From the NCBI GenBank assembly GCA_037042915.1, contig CM073197.1, forward strand, positions 682,001 to 746,000: DNA of 64,000 bases. Reading direction: 5' to 3'. Positions 43,900 to 56,400 of this stretch are shown one piece after another. A program made the translations under genes and the position numbers. The notes below the pieces were generated by a model. It was not told the DNA's origin, searched no databases, and worked only from the letters and a program-made list of their open reading frames with translations. This DNA is from Auricularia sp. M13. Its lineage: Eukaryota > Basidiomycota > Agaricomycetes > Auriculariales > Auriculariaceae. Position 1 is the stretch's first letter. Every line of letters begins with the position of its first letter.

Positions 43900-45303
43900 G
43901 GACGACGACGCGACAAAGAGCTACCGACCATCTTCAAGTTCCTACAGTCGGGCGACCGCGACCCGAATATGCCGCGCGACAAGTTTCACGCGTTGGTACG
44001 CAAGGCATCTCAGTATTTCGTACTTGGCGACGTACTCTACCGGCGAAGCGAAGACGGAAGGCACAAGGCAGTGGTATTCGACAACGACAAGCGACTAGAG
44101 AAGATGAAGCTCGCGCACGACGAACTTGGGCACAAGGGATACTTTCCGGTTCGCGCACACGTGCGAGAACGGTATTTCTGGCACGATATGGACACGGACA
44201 TTCGCTGGTATCTACGCACTTGTCATCAGTGCCAGATTCGCCAATTGGGGCACCAGCGGATTCCGCAAACGGTGCCATTCGTACCCGGCCTATTCTTCAA
44301 GTGTCACATTGATGTGATGCTCATGTCGGTAATGTCCGAAGGCAAGAAGGCGTTGGTGCAGGGCAGATGCGCGACAGCCAGCTTCCCGGAATGGAGAGCT
44401 CTCGCGAAAGTGACTGGCGTCACTCTCGGGCGATTCATTTTCGAAGAGATACTTTGCCGCTGGGGAGTTCTCGCAGAAATCGCTACCGATAACGGCGCGG
44501 ACGTCGTAAAGGCAGTCGATTATCTCAGTGAGAAACACGGGATCCGTCATATTCGCATATTGGCGTACAATTCGCGAGCAAATGGCATAGTCGAGCGCAA
44601 GCACTTTGATGTGCGCGAATCACTCATGAAGGCGTGTGGTACCGAACCACAGAAGTGGGCCTCTAAGGCACACTCAGTCTTCTGGGCGGAACGCGTGACG
44701 GTAAAGAAGCACCTCGGAATGTCACCGTATCGAATGGTACATGGATGCGAGCCCGTGCTCCCTCTCGATTTCGAACAGGCGACCTGGCTTGTCCCGCCAA
44801 TGCAACCCCTGATGACAACGGAGGAGCTTATTGCAACACGGGCGCGTCAGCTGGAGAAATGAGACGAGGACATTGCTGCGATGAGGGAACGAGTGCGGCA
44901 GTTCCGCGCAAAAGCGGCTGAGCGTATGCTCAAGAGCTATCACGGACTCAAAGCACCGGGCAACATTGCGCCAGGCACGCTCGTACTGGTCAAGAACTCG
45001 AGAATCGAACTAGAGCACAATCGGAAACCAAAACCGAGATGGCTAGGGCCGTTTATTGTGCTCAGGAGACATTCGGGAGGATCATACATTTGTGCGGAAC
45101 TCGACTCTGCAGTAATTGTGGATCGAATTGCGGCAGCACGTGTACGCCTCTATCACGCTCGTGCAAATGTGCGTTACAACGTCAAGCAAATCGTGGAGAA
45201 TACGCCGCAATACGTTTGGGAGCGGGCGAACGCGCCGCAACCAGTCGACGACGAAGAAGATGAAACCGAGCTCGACACCGACCCCGGGACCAACGACAAT
45301 TAA
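43900..45303 (+). pseudogene. Element C integrase region
   Basis: Zinc-binding HHCC part (HDELGHKGYFP, CHQCQIRQLGHQ, about 44115-44250), core with CHIDVML, EIATDNGADVVKAV and YNSRANGIVERKHFDVRE (44300-44620), and a C-terminal part with a GTLVLVKNSRIELE...RWLGPFIVLRRH block typical of gypsy integrases. The frame differs from that of RT. The region as a whole is well preserved but not fully continuous. Confidence 0.75.
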
Positions 45304-45572
45304 CGAAGTTCATTCATGCCAACACTCTCGGCTCGGCAAAAATATTTATTTTCGACTTTTGTTACACTCAGTAAGTAGTTCCGGAGCCTTTTTGCACTCA
45401 TTTTTGCGTTTCAGACTTCAAGTTCACTCTGTACGACAAAGACGAGACAAGTTCGATGTGATTGCGGGCGACTTTGGTCGCAAACGAGTACAAAAGGGGC
45501 GCGGAGGCCAATTCGGCGAGAACGACATACGGGACGCCACATGCGAAACGCGAGAAGCTACCTACGGGACAC
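45304..45572. other. Junction between integrase and antisense genes of element C
   Basis: About 270 bp between the convergent integrase and antisense gene X1. It contains a T-rich stretch near 45336-45366 that could hold the 3' ends of both transcripts. No gene is seen. Confidence 0.5.
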
Positions 45573-47137
45573 TCAAGAAGCCTTGCTCATCGGACGCGAG
45601 GGCACCTTCGGGGTCGCCAAGGGGGCGAGCTCGTCGACGAGCTCTCCTTCGGCATCAGCCTCAGTGCCGGCGGCGATGGCGCGCTCCCGCGCGAGCTTCG
45701 CGTGGATTTCCTTCATTTCCTGCGCGAACCCGGGCAGGGTGGCACGGATCTCCGACAAGTCGAGTTCGAGGGCCTTGAGGCGCGTCGAGTGTTCCGTGAG
45801 GAACGCGAAGGGCATCATGAGAGCGTTGACGAGCTCCTCGTCGCGCTTGAAGAAGTGCTTGAGCAGCAACTCGAAGTCGAGGTAGCCTGTGTTGCGAGCG
45901 ATGTTCTCCTGAGACGAGGGCGACACCCTGTACGGCACGAACTTCTCGTCGCGCAGGAATGGCGGCGCGAGGATGTCGGGCTTGAAGTCCGAGTCCGTCT
46001 TCGTGCGCTTGCGGGGAGAAAGCGTGGACGAACCCGTGATCGGCGACGAGTCGCGCTTTCGCTTCTGCAACAAGTGATCAGTGGAATATCGAGGCGCGGG
46101 AAAGACGAAGGACGAACCGAGGCGCTCTCGACGTACTCGTCACCGTCCTCGGGCTCCGGCGTGGGCGTGTGCTCGGCCTCCTCGTCGCAGAGCGTGAAGC
46201 AGACGCGCTTCGAACCGTGGCTGCGCCAGCAGGCGTAGCAGGCCTTCGTGTCCGCCCACTGGAGGCAGTTGCGCCACTGGAAGTTGGGCGCGACTTGAGA
46301 GCGACTTTCCCTAAGCCGCGGCACCACTCGCAGAGGAAGGCGGACATGATGGTCGTCGACGTGTGCGGGTAGAACGAGAGCATGAGGAGCTTCTTCTCCT
46401 CGGGGAACTGGCGCAGCGGGGAAGGCATCTCGTCGAGCTCGACGCCGAGGCTACCGTACAGCGAGCGGATCGTAAGCAGCGCGTTGCGGTGCGCAGAGCC
46501 GCAATCGAAAGTGTACGCCCGAGATCGAGGAGGCGAGTCGCTTGCCGCTTCCAGTGATTGTAGGCGCGAGCGGGACGAGGGCCCTGGTCGTTGTGGCAAG
46601 CGCCGGCCGCGAACTTGTATGCCAGAAAGAGGCGCGCAAGGAAGATAAAGGCGGGGCGGTGCTCCTCGTCGAGCTCCTCGTAGCACTCGGAGGGGATGAC
46701 GCAGTACGCGGCCAACATGAAGCAACACACGGGTTCCGAGTCGTCGTAGCCAGCCAGCGATCTGCGAGACCGTCAGCATAAACGCGCGCTTCCAATATCG
46801 TACCACGTACCGGGAAGTGGGAGAGAATCTCATGCTCGTTCTTGCCGGTGCGAATGACCGTGAGGAATAGCACGAACTTGTTGGCGTCAAGGAGAGCGTC
46901 ACGGCGCGGCTGGTCGCCGTGGCAGCAGACGAAGGACGAAGGAAGCGAAGAGTCCAACACGGGCGGGTCGTCAGGAGCGTTCCAGTATTCAGCGAGGGCC
47001 GCGAGATCCACGGGCACGGGCTCCTCCACGGGCGGAGGCGGTGGCTCCACAGCGCGCGCGACGACCACCAGCCTTGGCCTTGGCCTTGCCCTTGCTGTTC
47101 TTCGGGGTCCTGTCTTACGAGAGCGGCGGCTGGACAT
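45573..47137 (-). CDS. Antisense accessory gene X1 of element C (Cys-rich, unknown function)
   Basis: Not recognised. On the minus strand the block starts at ATG 47137 (MSSRRSRKTGPRRTARA, basic). It continues with AEYWNAPDDPPVLDS and DANKFVLFLTVIRTG, then a helical part rich in aromatic residues (ECYEELDEEHRPAFIFLARL). Next come Cys motifs CEWCRG and C-x6-C-x2-C near 46230-46340 (CLQWADTKACYACWRSHG) and an acidic stretch. The last part (KRKRDSSPITG to a stop at 45573) has a nuclear-signal-like basic cluster and an amphipathic helix. Intron-like boundaries are visible, for example GTACGT...GCTGAC...GCAG at 46762-46810. The coding segments change frame, as in a spliced gene. A TATAAG box lies 41 bases upstream of the ATG. 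Not gag- or pol-like. Whether it is fully intact is unclear. Confidence 0.55.
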
Positions 47138-47177
47138 GAGGGAAAACGCAATGAGAGCAATGCGGGACAGGAACCAA

Positions 47178-47183
47178 CTTATA
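47178..47183 (-). promoter_or_regulatory. TATA-like box upstream of X1
   Basis: TATAAG on the minus strand, 41 bases before the X1 ATG at 47137. The same spacing is found for X2. Confidence 0.5.
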
Positions 47184-47504
47184 TCCTCAGACAGGGGTAT
47201 TCAGTTCTAGCCCTTCACAAACGACTTGGACGAATTCGGGACGGTCAGTACGGTTTGCCGTGCAACGGCAGCCTCAGAACAAGCAGCCTGCGGTCCCGAA
47301 TGTTCCACGCAACGAGTACCATTCACCCGAGTCAACTTCAGCAAACTCAACTCGCGACAAACACGTGGCGGTGCAAGAAATCAATGCTATTCCGCGGGAA
47401 CACTTCCAAGAACATGTCAACTGTCAAACAACTCGACCCTGAGGCGCCGCGCGCGTTACTCCGGACGGCCGAACATCGGGACACTGGACCGCCACGCACT
47501 CGGA

Positions 47505-48509
47505 TCAGCAATCAAGTCGCGAATACGAAGACGGAACGCACTCAAAAGTCAAGGCCTCGAAAGCATCAGCATGTTCACCAGTGGCGTACAGGCCGCCGTT
47601 AATGTTCTGACGCGAAAGAACGTCGTGGACGATCTCGGCACGGATGTCTTCAGGGATGAAGCCGTCAGTACGGGAGAAGGTCGCGAAGCGGAACGGGTTC
47701 CGTTCATCAAGCGCCCCATATTCCCAAAGGCTAGCGGTAGCTGTCGGGATTTCGGTGGTGAACGGCTTGATAACGTTGAACATGGCCATGAGACCCGCAT
47801 ACGAGGAAGGACGAACGGAGCGGAAGTCGCGAGCGACGTTCGCGTGGATGCGCTCGAGTACCTGATACTGCGTTCCAACGAACTTGGCGTATTCGCGATA
47901 GATGCGCGCGAGTCCGGCGTAATGGGCAAGAATCAGAAGCGTGTTCTGCGCGGGCGTTCAGCCTCTTCAAACGCTATTCCGAATACGGCGACTCACGGAG
48001 ATTGCGGGCCAGTGCGAGATGAAGAACCCGACTTCATCGGCGTGCGCTTGGTCAGGAGCGCTCACAAGGCGCCCGAGCTGCGTACTGATATCCTGAGCAA
48101 CGGTGGCATAGAAGTCAAACGCAAGGACAGTAAACTGTCCCGGGTAGACCTTTGCGGGTTCCGGCATCTCGGGAGTCGGGGCGTTTGGATCGAAGTACGT
48201 CGAGAGACCAGCCAAGGCAGGGTTCCATCCAAGGGCCATTGAGTCTTGAGATGCGAGCGTCTGGATAACTTTGGCGGCCGTTTTGGTGATGCTATCAAGG
48301 GCGCGATAATTCTCGGACACCGCGCGCGAGATGGCCGCGAGCTGAGCATGTTGCGTGGCGATAGCCTCGTCGATTTCGCGATGACGCTCAACAGCGCGAC
48401 GGGCGACGTGGGCGAACGACAGGAACGTCGGGAAGACGTAGACCTGAGAGAGGGAGGTATTGACGAAAGACTGCATGATGAATGCGGGTTGGAGGACACG
48501 ACTTAGCAT
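47505..48509 (-). CDS. Antisense accessory gene X2 of element C (two exons, unknown function)
   Basis: Not recognised. The minus-strand frame runs from ATG 48509 (or, better, ATG 48476, MQSFVNTSLSQVYVFPTFLS) to 47997. It is interrupted by a 51-nt intron at 47946-47996 (GTGAGT donor, GCTGAAC branch, GCAG acceptor) and continues to the stop at 47505. Both segments have clear coding character: exon 1 is helical (REIDEAIATQHAQLAAISRA, ENYRALDSITKTAAKVIQTL) and exon 2 is mixed (LARIYREYAKFVGTQYQVLE, FRFATFSRTDGFIPED). Reading stays open across both, giving up to 317 residues. There is no signal peptide, transmembrane segment or nuclease motif. A TATA-like box lies 42 bases before ATG 48476, which favours that start. 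It ends about 90 bases from the 3' LTR and transcribes towards pol. Confidence 0.65.
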
Positions 48510-48517
48510 TCCGAGGA

Positions 48518-48525
48518 CCTTTTAT
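48518..48525 (-). promoter_or_regulatory. TATA-like box upstream of X2
   Basis: ATAAAAGG on the minus strand, 42 bases before ATG 48476 and inside the element just left of the 3' LTR. It is too close to ATG 48509 to serve it. Confidence 0.5.
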
Positions 48526-48602
48526 GGCGACGCGATTTTGCGGGTCCCTGATGCTTCGCAATTTGATGCACAGGGACGTGCACATTCAAAGTACCCCGCG
48601 GA

Positions 48603-50171
48603 TGATCGGGCAGAAATTGACACGCCGGAAAAATCGCGTCCCTTTCAAGATAAAGGCGACATAGCAAGACACAATACAAACTCGAATACAGTACTACCAC
48701 ACATCCCGACAACAACGAAGACCGCAAATCAACAAGAACAGCATCCCGAAATGGAACACGCGACGCACACCGGCAAGACCCGACATCTCTCCAGCATGGA
48801 CAACTTGGCGACAACGGCTCGGCGACCACAATCCCTTCTATTGACCCTCAAGCACGACTCCCGGATTGGCCTTTCGAGACTCCCAGAGTATGCGCGAAGG
48901 ACGAACGATCCGTCTCTAAGAGCAGGCGAGCATGTTCCGCGTTCGCCTCCCGAAAGTGTCCCAGCACACGACCGCGTGCTACTCCGGCAAAGACACCACG
49001 ACCACGAAGGTGCGCAGTCGCCCTGGCTGCGAAGGAATATTCTCGACGCCGCTGTCTCCGGTTCCAAGGGATCACCAGCAACCGAGAACGATCCTGACTC
49101 ATTCACCCAAAATCGTTATCGGCACCTGCGCATTCGCGAACACGTCACCCGCTGCGACCTCGGACCATATCCAGACCAGGGTCTAGGGCATCCTTCCTCT
49201 CTACTGTCCCTGAGCATGTGCACCCTGAGAAACCGGGGAAATGCGGAACACGAAACCCATACTAGGGGAATTCCGTCATCGTGATCGCAGCGCACTTTCC
49301 CACGGTCTATGGCGTCATCCAAACGGCAGGGCAGACCGCAGCACACTTGTGGACGATCGGTAGTCTTTCCTCGGAGCAAATTCTGAATCACACGCTCACG
49401 GGATCGGCCTCTCATTGGCTCCCGAGAATGGATTGCGCAACCCGCAGGCGCGCGCAGTCCGCATGTGACAATCGGGAACTCTTCCTATCGCATGGGCATT
49501 ATCGGTACAGCTCGGGACATGGTCTTGATTGGCTTGGCATTCTCCTGTATAAAACGCGATAGGTAGTTAGGTAGTTTTCTCTTAGCACAGCGGCTCACGA
49601 GCATCCGGCTCACCAGTAGTTCAGTATCGCGCACTCCGGCGCCCAGTTCTCGTACTCGCACCCGTCCTCCGTTCTAGTCCGTACGCAATCGAAGTCTCAG
49701 TCACCCTCTGCCATCTCCGTTGGCCTCAAGTCTCGTTTTCCCCCTTCCCTCGGTGCGTAGTCGCGACTTCCGTGATTGCACACCATCCTCCCTCCTCTCC
49801 TACTACGACTTCTCCATCCGAACCGTGCTACTTCTGTTCGTCGCGTTCGCACGCAGTCATAGACTTCGCCAGTGCAGCGACGAAGAAAAGACGCACTCCC
49901 GTCTCACAATCCTCCTCTCCCGTGCACCCTCTTCTCGTAGACGACTCCACACGAGTAGTCTCGAGCTCTCCGAATACGAATTCGGGTTCCCCCTCGTCTT
50001 TGTGATCCTCACTCGGGTTTTGATCATACACACTCGAGACCATATCCCCGTTTCACCCCTACCTCTATATCTATTCTCTCGTGTGTTGGGTATACTCCAC
50101 CCACCCACCCTTTTGATCTGCGGCTCCTCCCTACTCCTGGATTCATTGTCTTAGTCTTCCCTGGCTGTTCA
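48603..50171 (+). repeat. 3' LTR of element C
   Basis: 1569 bp partner of 36405-37971, with about four differences including a 2-base indel near 49980. Confidence 0.93.
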
Positions 50172-51876
50172 GCGCACACGTGTGCAGAATTTTGCGCGCG
50201 CACAACTTGCGTGCGCAGTTTTCACAATGCGTGTGCATGGTTTTGACCTACGTGCGCAGGGTCCAAAACTCTGGACGCACGCTTTTCCTCATGCGTGCGC
50301 AGGTCATGGGTGTGCGTGCACAGGTCAGAAGTATGCGTGCGCAAGTCACAAGTATGCGTGCGCAAGTTAGACAATGAGGTTGCTAGTGTATTGTATTATA
50401 CTTGATAGATTTTTATTTTTTGAAATCAGTGGTTTAATCAAGCTTGTGTCATACCCAAGTGTAGCATAATAAACAAGAAACCGCCATACTGTCGAGGGTT
50501 AACACACATTTGAGCATAGTAGATTAGAGAGTTTGTAATGCATATCAATGTGATCAATTAGAAATTGCATTAGACTCAAAGGATTGATCTGCACTTGACA
50601 TTGCAAGTGTAGTGAATTAGAAACCACCCTCCAGTGGGCCCCTCCCTCACTCCCTCCTGCCCAATTCGCTAATACATTCCCACACATTTGCTTCTGTATA
50701 TCCAGAACTGCTAACTCTGGCTTCATCAAGATATACCAGGGTGTTTTGCCATCCTACAGTTGTTGAATTGAAGTCTCAGCATTCAGACTTGCATAGTCTC
50801 TGCTGGGCTCAAAGAAGATTCAGACCTCAATTTCAGGACACTGAACAAGCCTCAGGCCCTTCTATACAGCTTCCAGACGACTATCAGAGCCATAAAAAAG
50901 ACAAAAAAATAAGGTCCTCATCAGACCACTCCCTCCCTCATCCTTATGTTATTGGATTTTGCTGATGGATGTCCCATGAGCAGGTGTAATGAATTAGAAG
51001 TTGCACAACACTCAAAAGTCAATGCGCACTTGAAGTTGCAGATGTGTATCAGAATTCAAAATAATAAACAAAAAATCAGAAAAATGTTAGATGCATATAA
51101 AGATGTATATAAAGGTATATTTCAAATGTCTGAGTTGAAAAAGTTTGTCCCAAATAGGAAGTAATCAGCTGAAACATGCCCTAAAGCTTTCAGGACAATC
51201 AGATATTGCTTCATTGGAGATCAATACATGAAGGCCAGTCAATCAAATATAACTTTGGTAAACCAGACCTATCTGTCAGAATGTAATTTTCGAAATAATG
51301 AACAAAACGGGAACTTAGAACATGTGATCCCTGTCCATTAATTGCAGACCCATTTATAAGGGGTGTATGTATGCTTAAGGAATGCTTGTGTACATTTTTC
51401 CAACAGCGTGCACAAAATCCTAGTGAGCGTGCGCAACAATTGAGACTGCGTGCACATTAGGATGCTGTTAAAAAGTTGCCAGGACTTTTTAACGAGTTTA
51501 AAACACAATGTGTTTAAAACAGGCCGTTAAAAACACTGTTAACAACATATGTGCTATATATAGACAGTACAATCAGCAGCTGGAAGCTGAGACTATCTGT
51601 ATGTTATCCAGCTGCGATTTTTCGACCACACAGTGTGCAGAAAGTGATAGTTGACGGTTTGAAATGCCATTCTCAGTGTCCGTGGCTAAATCTCACCCCT
51701 CACCCCCAGCCTGAGGTGTATCCAGCTGCTGAGTAATCACAGACGGTGTTGGAAGACTGATTGAAGTCAAAACATGTGGGAAAACATGTATTAGACCGCA
51801 CATTGAGTGGTCTCATGCAGCATCCCAGCTTAATGATATGTACATACTGAGTTAAAAACATGTTTCCAGCGGCCGC
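50172..51876. other. Body of element D: GTGCGCA-rich end and AT-rich core
   Basis: 50172-50375 is packed with GCGTGCGCA and close variants at about 25-30-bp spacing. From 50380 to 51870 the DNA is AT-rich with no convincing ORF. It holds diverged repeats of TGAATTAGAA and CACTTGA words (about 50550-50625 and 50985-51040), a second GTGCGCA group near 51410-51465, and a TTTAAAACA-rich palindromic area near 51490-51540. Confidence 0.55.
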
Positions 51877-52160
51877 TGTTACGGCTCATTCGCTTTTTGC
51901 TCCTATCGCCGTTGGGCTTATCGGACCTTACTCGCGCCGACGTCATACGGACCGAGTCATCAGACCGAGACCCGCCGGCGCATGCGTGGCCCCGGCCTGC
52001 GGTCGGCGGTCCGGCTGGATCCGGACCCCCTTTATATACCGTGTGCTGTCCGCTCTTTGTACGCTAGATTCGAGCTGGTTTGCCCACCGCCGATACATCT
52101 CGTCCTTTTTCCCCCACCCGCAGAGCGTCCGTTCGGCGAGTATCCTCGGTCACCGTAACA
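51877..52160 (+). repeat. 5' LTR of A2
   Basis: 284 bp, TGTTACGGCTC...CACCGTAACA. A TATATA box lies at about 52033-52038. Confidence 0.92.
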
Positions 52161-52337
52161 TAAGCTCGAATCTACCCCTCCCTTACCAACGCTCCGCGTA
52201 TCCCCCGTTCCTTCCCCCGCCTTCACCCCGCGCCCTCGGCCAAGCTGTCGCACACCACCCCTGACGTCCAGGCCGACGGCGAAGAACTCGCCTCCCATCT
52301 CCAGCGCCTTTCGCTTTCCCCCGACACCACCGTCAAG

Positions 52338-53330
52338 ATGCCGATGACGACCGAGGAGTTCGCTACCTCCATCGAAACGTCGTTGGTCAACGCCATCAAA
52401 TCGCTCGGACTCAAACCGGGCAACCCACCCACCAAAAACTACATCCAGGCCCCGGAGGATTACGATGGGACCCGCGCCAACTACGAGACCTTCCGTCGGA
52501 CCTTGGAGCTCCACGTCAAAGGAATCCCCGGCGACCGCAACAAGATACTCGCCGCGCTCGGCTTCCTGACCAAAGGTGACGCCGACGCCTGGGCACAGAA
52601 CTGGGGTCAGCTCCACGACCTGGACTCGCCGGACCTCAAATGGAGCGACTTCCTTCGCGACCTCAACGAGAAGTTCCTCGACCCGCGCATCGCCGAGCAC
52701 GCCCGCGAAGCGATCTCCAAGCTCACTCAAGGCCGAGGCGACGCCGACACCTTCTTCCTCAAGTTCGACGAGCTCCGCATCAAGGCCGGATTTACCAACC
52801 CGGAGTATCACGACATCGTTCTCGTCGACTACCTTCGGCGCAACCTCAAGCCGGCGCTCGTCCTCGCCGTGATGCAGTCGCACGAAATCTTCCGGACCAC
52901 CAGTCTCGCCACGGTCGAAGGACTTCGCAAGGCCGAGGTCGCCACCGAGGACAAGCTCGTCAAGATGGAGGCCGACGCCGAGAAACCGCTCGGATACTTT
53001 CAATTCCGCAAGTACGCCCTTGAGCAGGACCCGATCATCCGCCGCCACGGTGACCACGCCCCGGCCACCAACTCTACGCCGCGCCCGGAGGCCAAGCCCT
53101 TCGTTCACCATTACACCGAGAGGGTGACTCAACCGGTGATTGTACCTGCCGCGGCGCCCGCTTCGGCGATCACCGCCCCCGCCACCACCGGTCCTGCGCA
53201 CGACCCGGACCCCATGGACGTGGACCGTCACCGCGCCCGGACCCTAGGACTCTGCTACCGCTGCAAGAAACCCGGCCATCTCGCTCGGGACTGCCAGGAG
53301 AGGAACTTCAAGGACGTCATCTGAGGCCTT
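52338..53330 (+). pseudogene. A2 gag region
   Basis: From ATG 52338 the frame shows the gag core of chromoviruses: YDGTRANYETFRRTLELHVK, GDADAWAQNW, FLRDLNEKFLDP and LDYLRRNLK-like. It ends in a CCHC knuckle CYRCKKPGHLARDC near 53256. Gag would form the particle and bind RNA. The gag part itself appears continuous, but the element as a whole is broken, so it is marked fossil. Confidence 0.8.
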
Positions 53331-53429
53331 TCCACCGAGGACATGGAGGAGATCGCTCGGATGGTCAAAGGAAAATCCACGCTCCTGGAGGAACACGCCG
53401 AGGAGACCGAGGACAAGGATTTTTCCGCC

Positions 53430-56400
53430 CCGCAGTGATTTCCGCGCGATCCCTGTGGGAAGACGACGGTGTGCCCTCCGTACCGAATACAGATGAACGT
53501 CTTGTCGATACGCACACCGAGCGTGAACACCTAAGACTCGCCGAGGTCCGACCCTCGGCCCTAAGGCAAATGAACATACCCCTCACCCTCACCTCCCTCG
53601 ACACTGGAGAACGGATCCCGGCCAAGGCTCTTTTGGATAGTGGATGCACGACCTCAAGTGTGGACCAGGCGTTTGTCAAACGCCGACAGCTTACAACCCA
53701 AGCCGCAGCCGTCGTTCGGACCGTCTACAACGCCGACGGCTCGGTCAACGGATTTATCAAGGAGTACGTCGAACTCCTTGTGGTTGTGCGCGACGCACGC
53801 GGCCGCGAACACCGCGACTTTCCGGTCGCCAACCTTGGTGGAAAACACGACCTCTTCCTAGGATACGACTGGTTGGTGGAGCACAACCCGGAAATTGACT
53901 GGCCGAAGGGGGCGCTCACGTTCACCCGCTGCCCGCCTCGCTGTGGTATGCCGAACCCGTTGCCGAGCTCGGCCCGCTACCTCGCCGAGGACTTCGCCTC
54001 GCTCGCCGACGCTTTGGAGTTCGCGGCCGACGACGAAGAAGAGTACGTTCGGGCTTTCGAGTCCATCTCAACCCGCATTGAGCAAGCCGCCAAACCCGCC
54101 GTTGTCGCCAACATCCCCGAATACTACCGCGAGTACGCCGACGTGTTCGAAAAGAAGGAATTCGACAAGCTACCCCCCCCCATCGTCGGTGGGACCACGA
54201 AATCAACCTCCGACCCGGATGGGAGAACGACCGCAAGCTCCGTGGAAAGGTTTACGCCTTGTCGCCGAAGGAGACACAGGCGATGAACGAGTTCTTGGAC
54301 GAGAACCTCGCGACGGGTCGTATTCGGCCGTCCAACTCGCCCATTGCATCGCCGCTTTTCTTCATCGGCAAGAAGGATGGAGGACTCCGACCGACTATGG
54401 ATTACAGGAGGCTCAACGACCACACCGTGCGGGACTCCTACCCCCTCCCGCTGGTCGCGGACGTCATGACCAAGATCAAGGACGCCCGTTATTTCTCTAA
54501 GTTCGACGTCCGATGGGGGTACAACAACGTCCGAATCGGACCCGGAGACGAATTCAAGGCCGCGTTCATCACGAGCCGAGGTCTGTTCGAACCCACCGTC
54601 ATGTTCTTCGGCATGACCAACAGCCCGGCCACCTTCCAACGCATGGTGGACGACATATTCGGCGACCTTATTCGGCGGATCGTCCTTATCGTCTACATGG
54701 ACGACCTTTTGGTTTTTACCCGCACCTTGGAGGACCATCGGACCGCGGTTCGGGCCGTACTGGAACTGTGTCGGCAGACAGGCCTATACCTCAAACTGGA
54801 GAAATGCGAGTTCGAGCAAGCCCAAGTCAAGTTCCTCGGCCTGGTTATAGGAAACGGGCAGGTATCCATGGACCCAGTCAAGGTGGAGGCCATACGCCGC
54901 TGGAACCCCCCGCGCAACCTGCGGGAGGTCCGGTCGTTCATGCAGTTCTGTAACTTCTACCGGAACTTCATCCCCCACTTCGCGCACATCACGAAACCCT
55001 TCAACCGTCTAACGGAGAAGGGGGTCGTATTCGAATGGGGCCCGGAGCAGCAGCAGGCTTTCGAGGACCTTCGCGACGCCGTGTGCAACGACGTTACTCT
55101 TCTTCTCCCCCAGGACCGGGCCCCGTTCAGGTTGGAGACCGACGCATCGGACTACGCGGCAGGAGGAGTCCTCCACCAGGTCATCGAGGGGAAGCTATGC
55201 CCACTCGGGTTCTTCAGCAAGAGCTTCAGTCCCGCCGAGCGTAATTACGAGATCTACGACAAGGAGATGCTCGCGATGATGCTTTGCCTCGAACATTGGC
55301 GCCACTTCCTCAAAGGCGCCCCGCAGTTCCAGATATGGACCGACCATCGGAATCTGCAGTACTTCCGCGAGCCGCAAAAGCTCAACCGTCGGCAAGCTCG
55401 TTGGCTCACCGAGCTCTCCGAGTATGACTTTACAATGCACCACCGGCCGGGCAAGACGAACGTCATCGCCGACGAGCTGAGCCGGAACATGCCTAATGAG
55501 GGGGCAGAAGACAACGCCGACGTTGTCCTCCTGCAACTGGACCGTTTTCGTCAACTCGCCGAGGAGCACAACGGACCGTTGGACGTGATCATTTGGCAAC
55601 TAGGACTCCGAGACGAGGACCACATCCTGGCCGAGGTTCGCAAGTACGCCAACGAACGCGACGAAGCAGTCAAGAAGGGCCTGCTTGCGTACCCGCAGGA
55701 CTTTGTGGAGACGAACGGCGTTGTCGAGTATAAAGGCGAGTCTACATCCCGCGTAACCGCCGACTACGCGAACGCATCGTCAGCGCATTTCACGACACGC
55801 CGATAGCAGGACACCCGGGCAGGTACAAGACTTTGGAGCTCCTTAACCGGTACTACTGGTTCCCCGGCATGACCGCGTATGTTGCGCGTTACGTCCGCGC
55901 ATGCGACGTTTGCCAACGCTCCAAACCGAGGCACGGACCCCTGGCAGGACCCCTACACCCCAACGAGGCGCCGAGTGCTCCGTGGGAGGTCGTTTCAGCC
56001 GACCTCATCGGACCGTTGCCCGAGTCGTTTGGCTTCAACGCGGTCTTCGTCGTGACCGACCGCCACAGCAAGAAGGTCATCCTCTGCCCGACGCATGTTA
56101 CGGTGACGTCGGAGGGTATAGAACGCTTGTACCGCGACTTCGTCTTCAAACGGTTCGACCTGTTCAAGAAGCTCATCAGCGACCGCGGCCCGCAGTTCGT
56201 GTCGGGATTCGCGAACGAGCTCTACAAGCTCCTCGGTATCGAGGCAAACCCGTCCACCGCGTACCACCCGCAGACCGACGGACAGACCGAGCGGGAGAAT
56301 GCGGAGATCGAGAAGTACCTTCGCGCATGGACCAACGCCAGGCAGGATGACTGGGCCGACTGGCTCGCTATGGCCGAGTTCGCCATCAACAACCGCGCGT

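Larger units (their letters stand above)
36405..50171 (+). mobile_element. Ty3/gypsy element C (13.8 kb) with antisense accessory genes
   Basis: LTRs of 1567 and 1569 bp with about four differences enclose gag-protease, RT-RNase H and integrase frames, then two genes on the opposite strand, then the 3' LTR. TG...CA ends; GCGC lies on both sides (36401-36404 and 50172-50175), a short possible target duplication within element D. The LTR similarity means a very recent insertion. It looks nearly whole, with perhaps one to three breaks. Confidence 0.9.
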
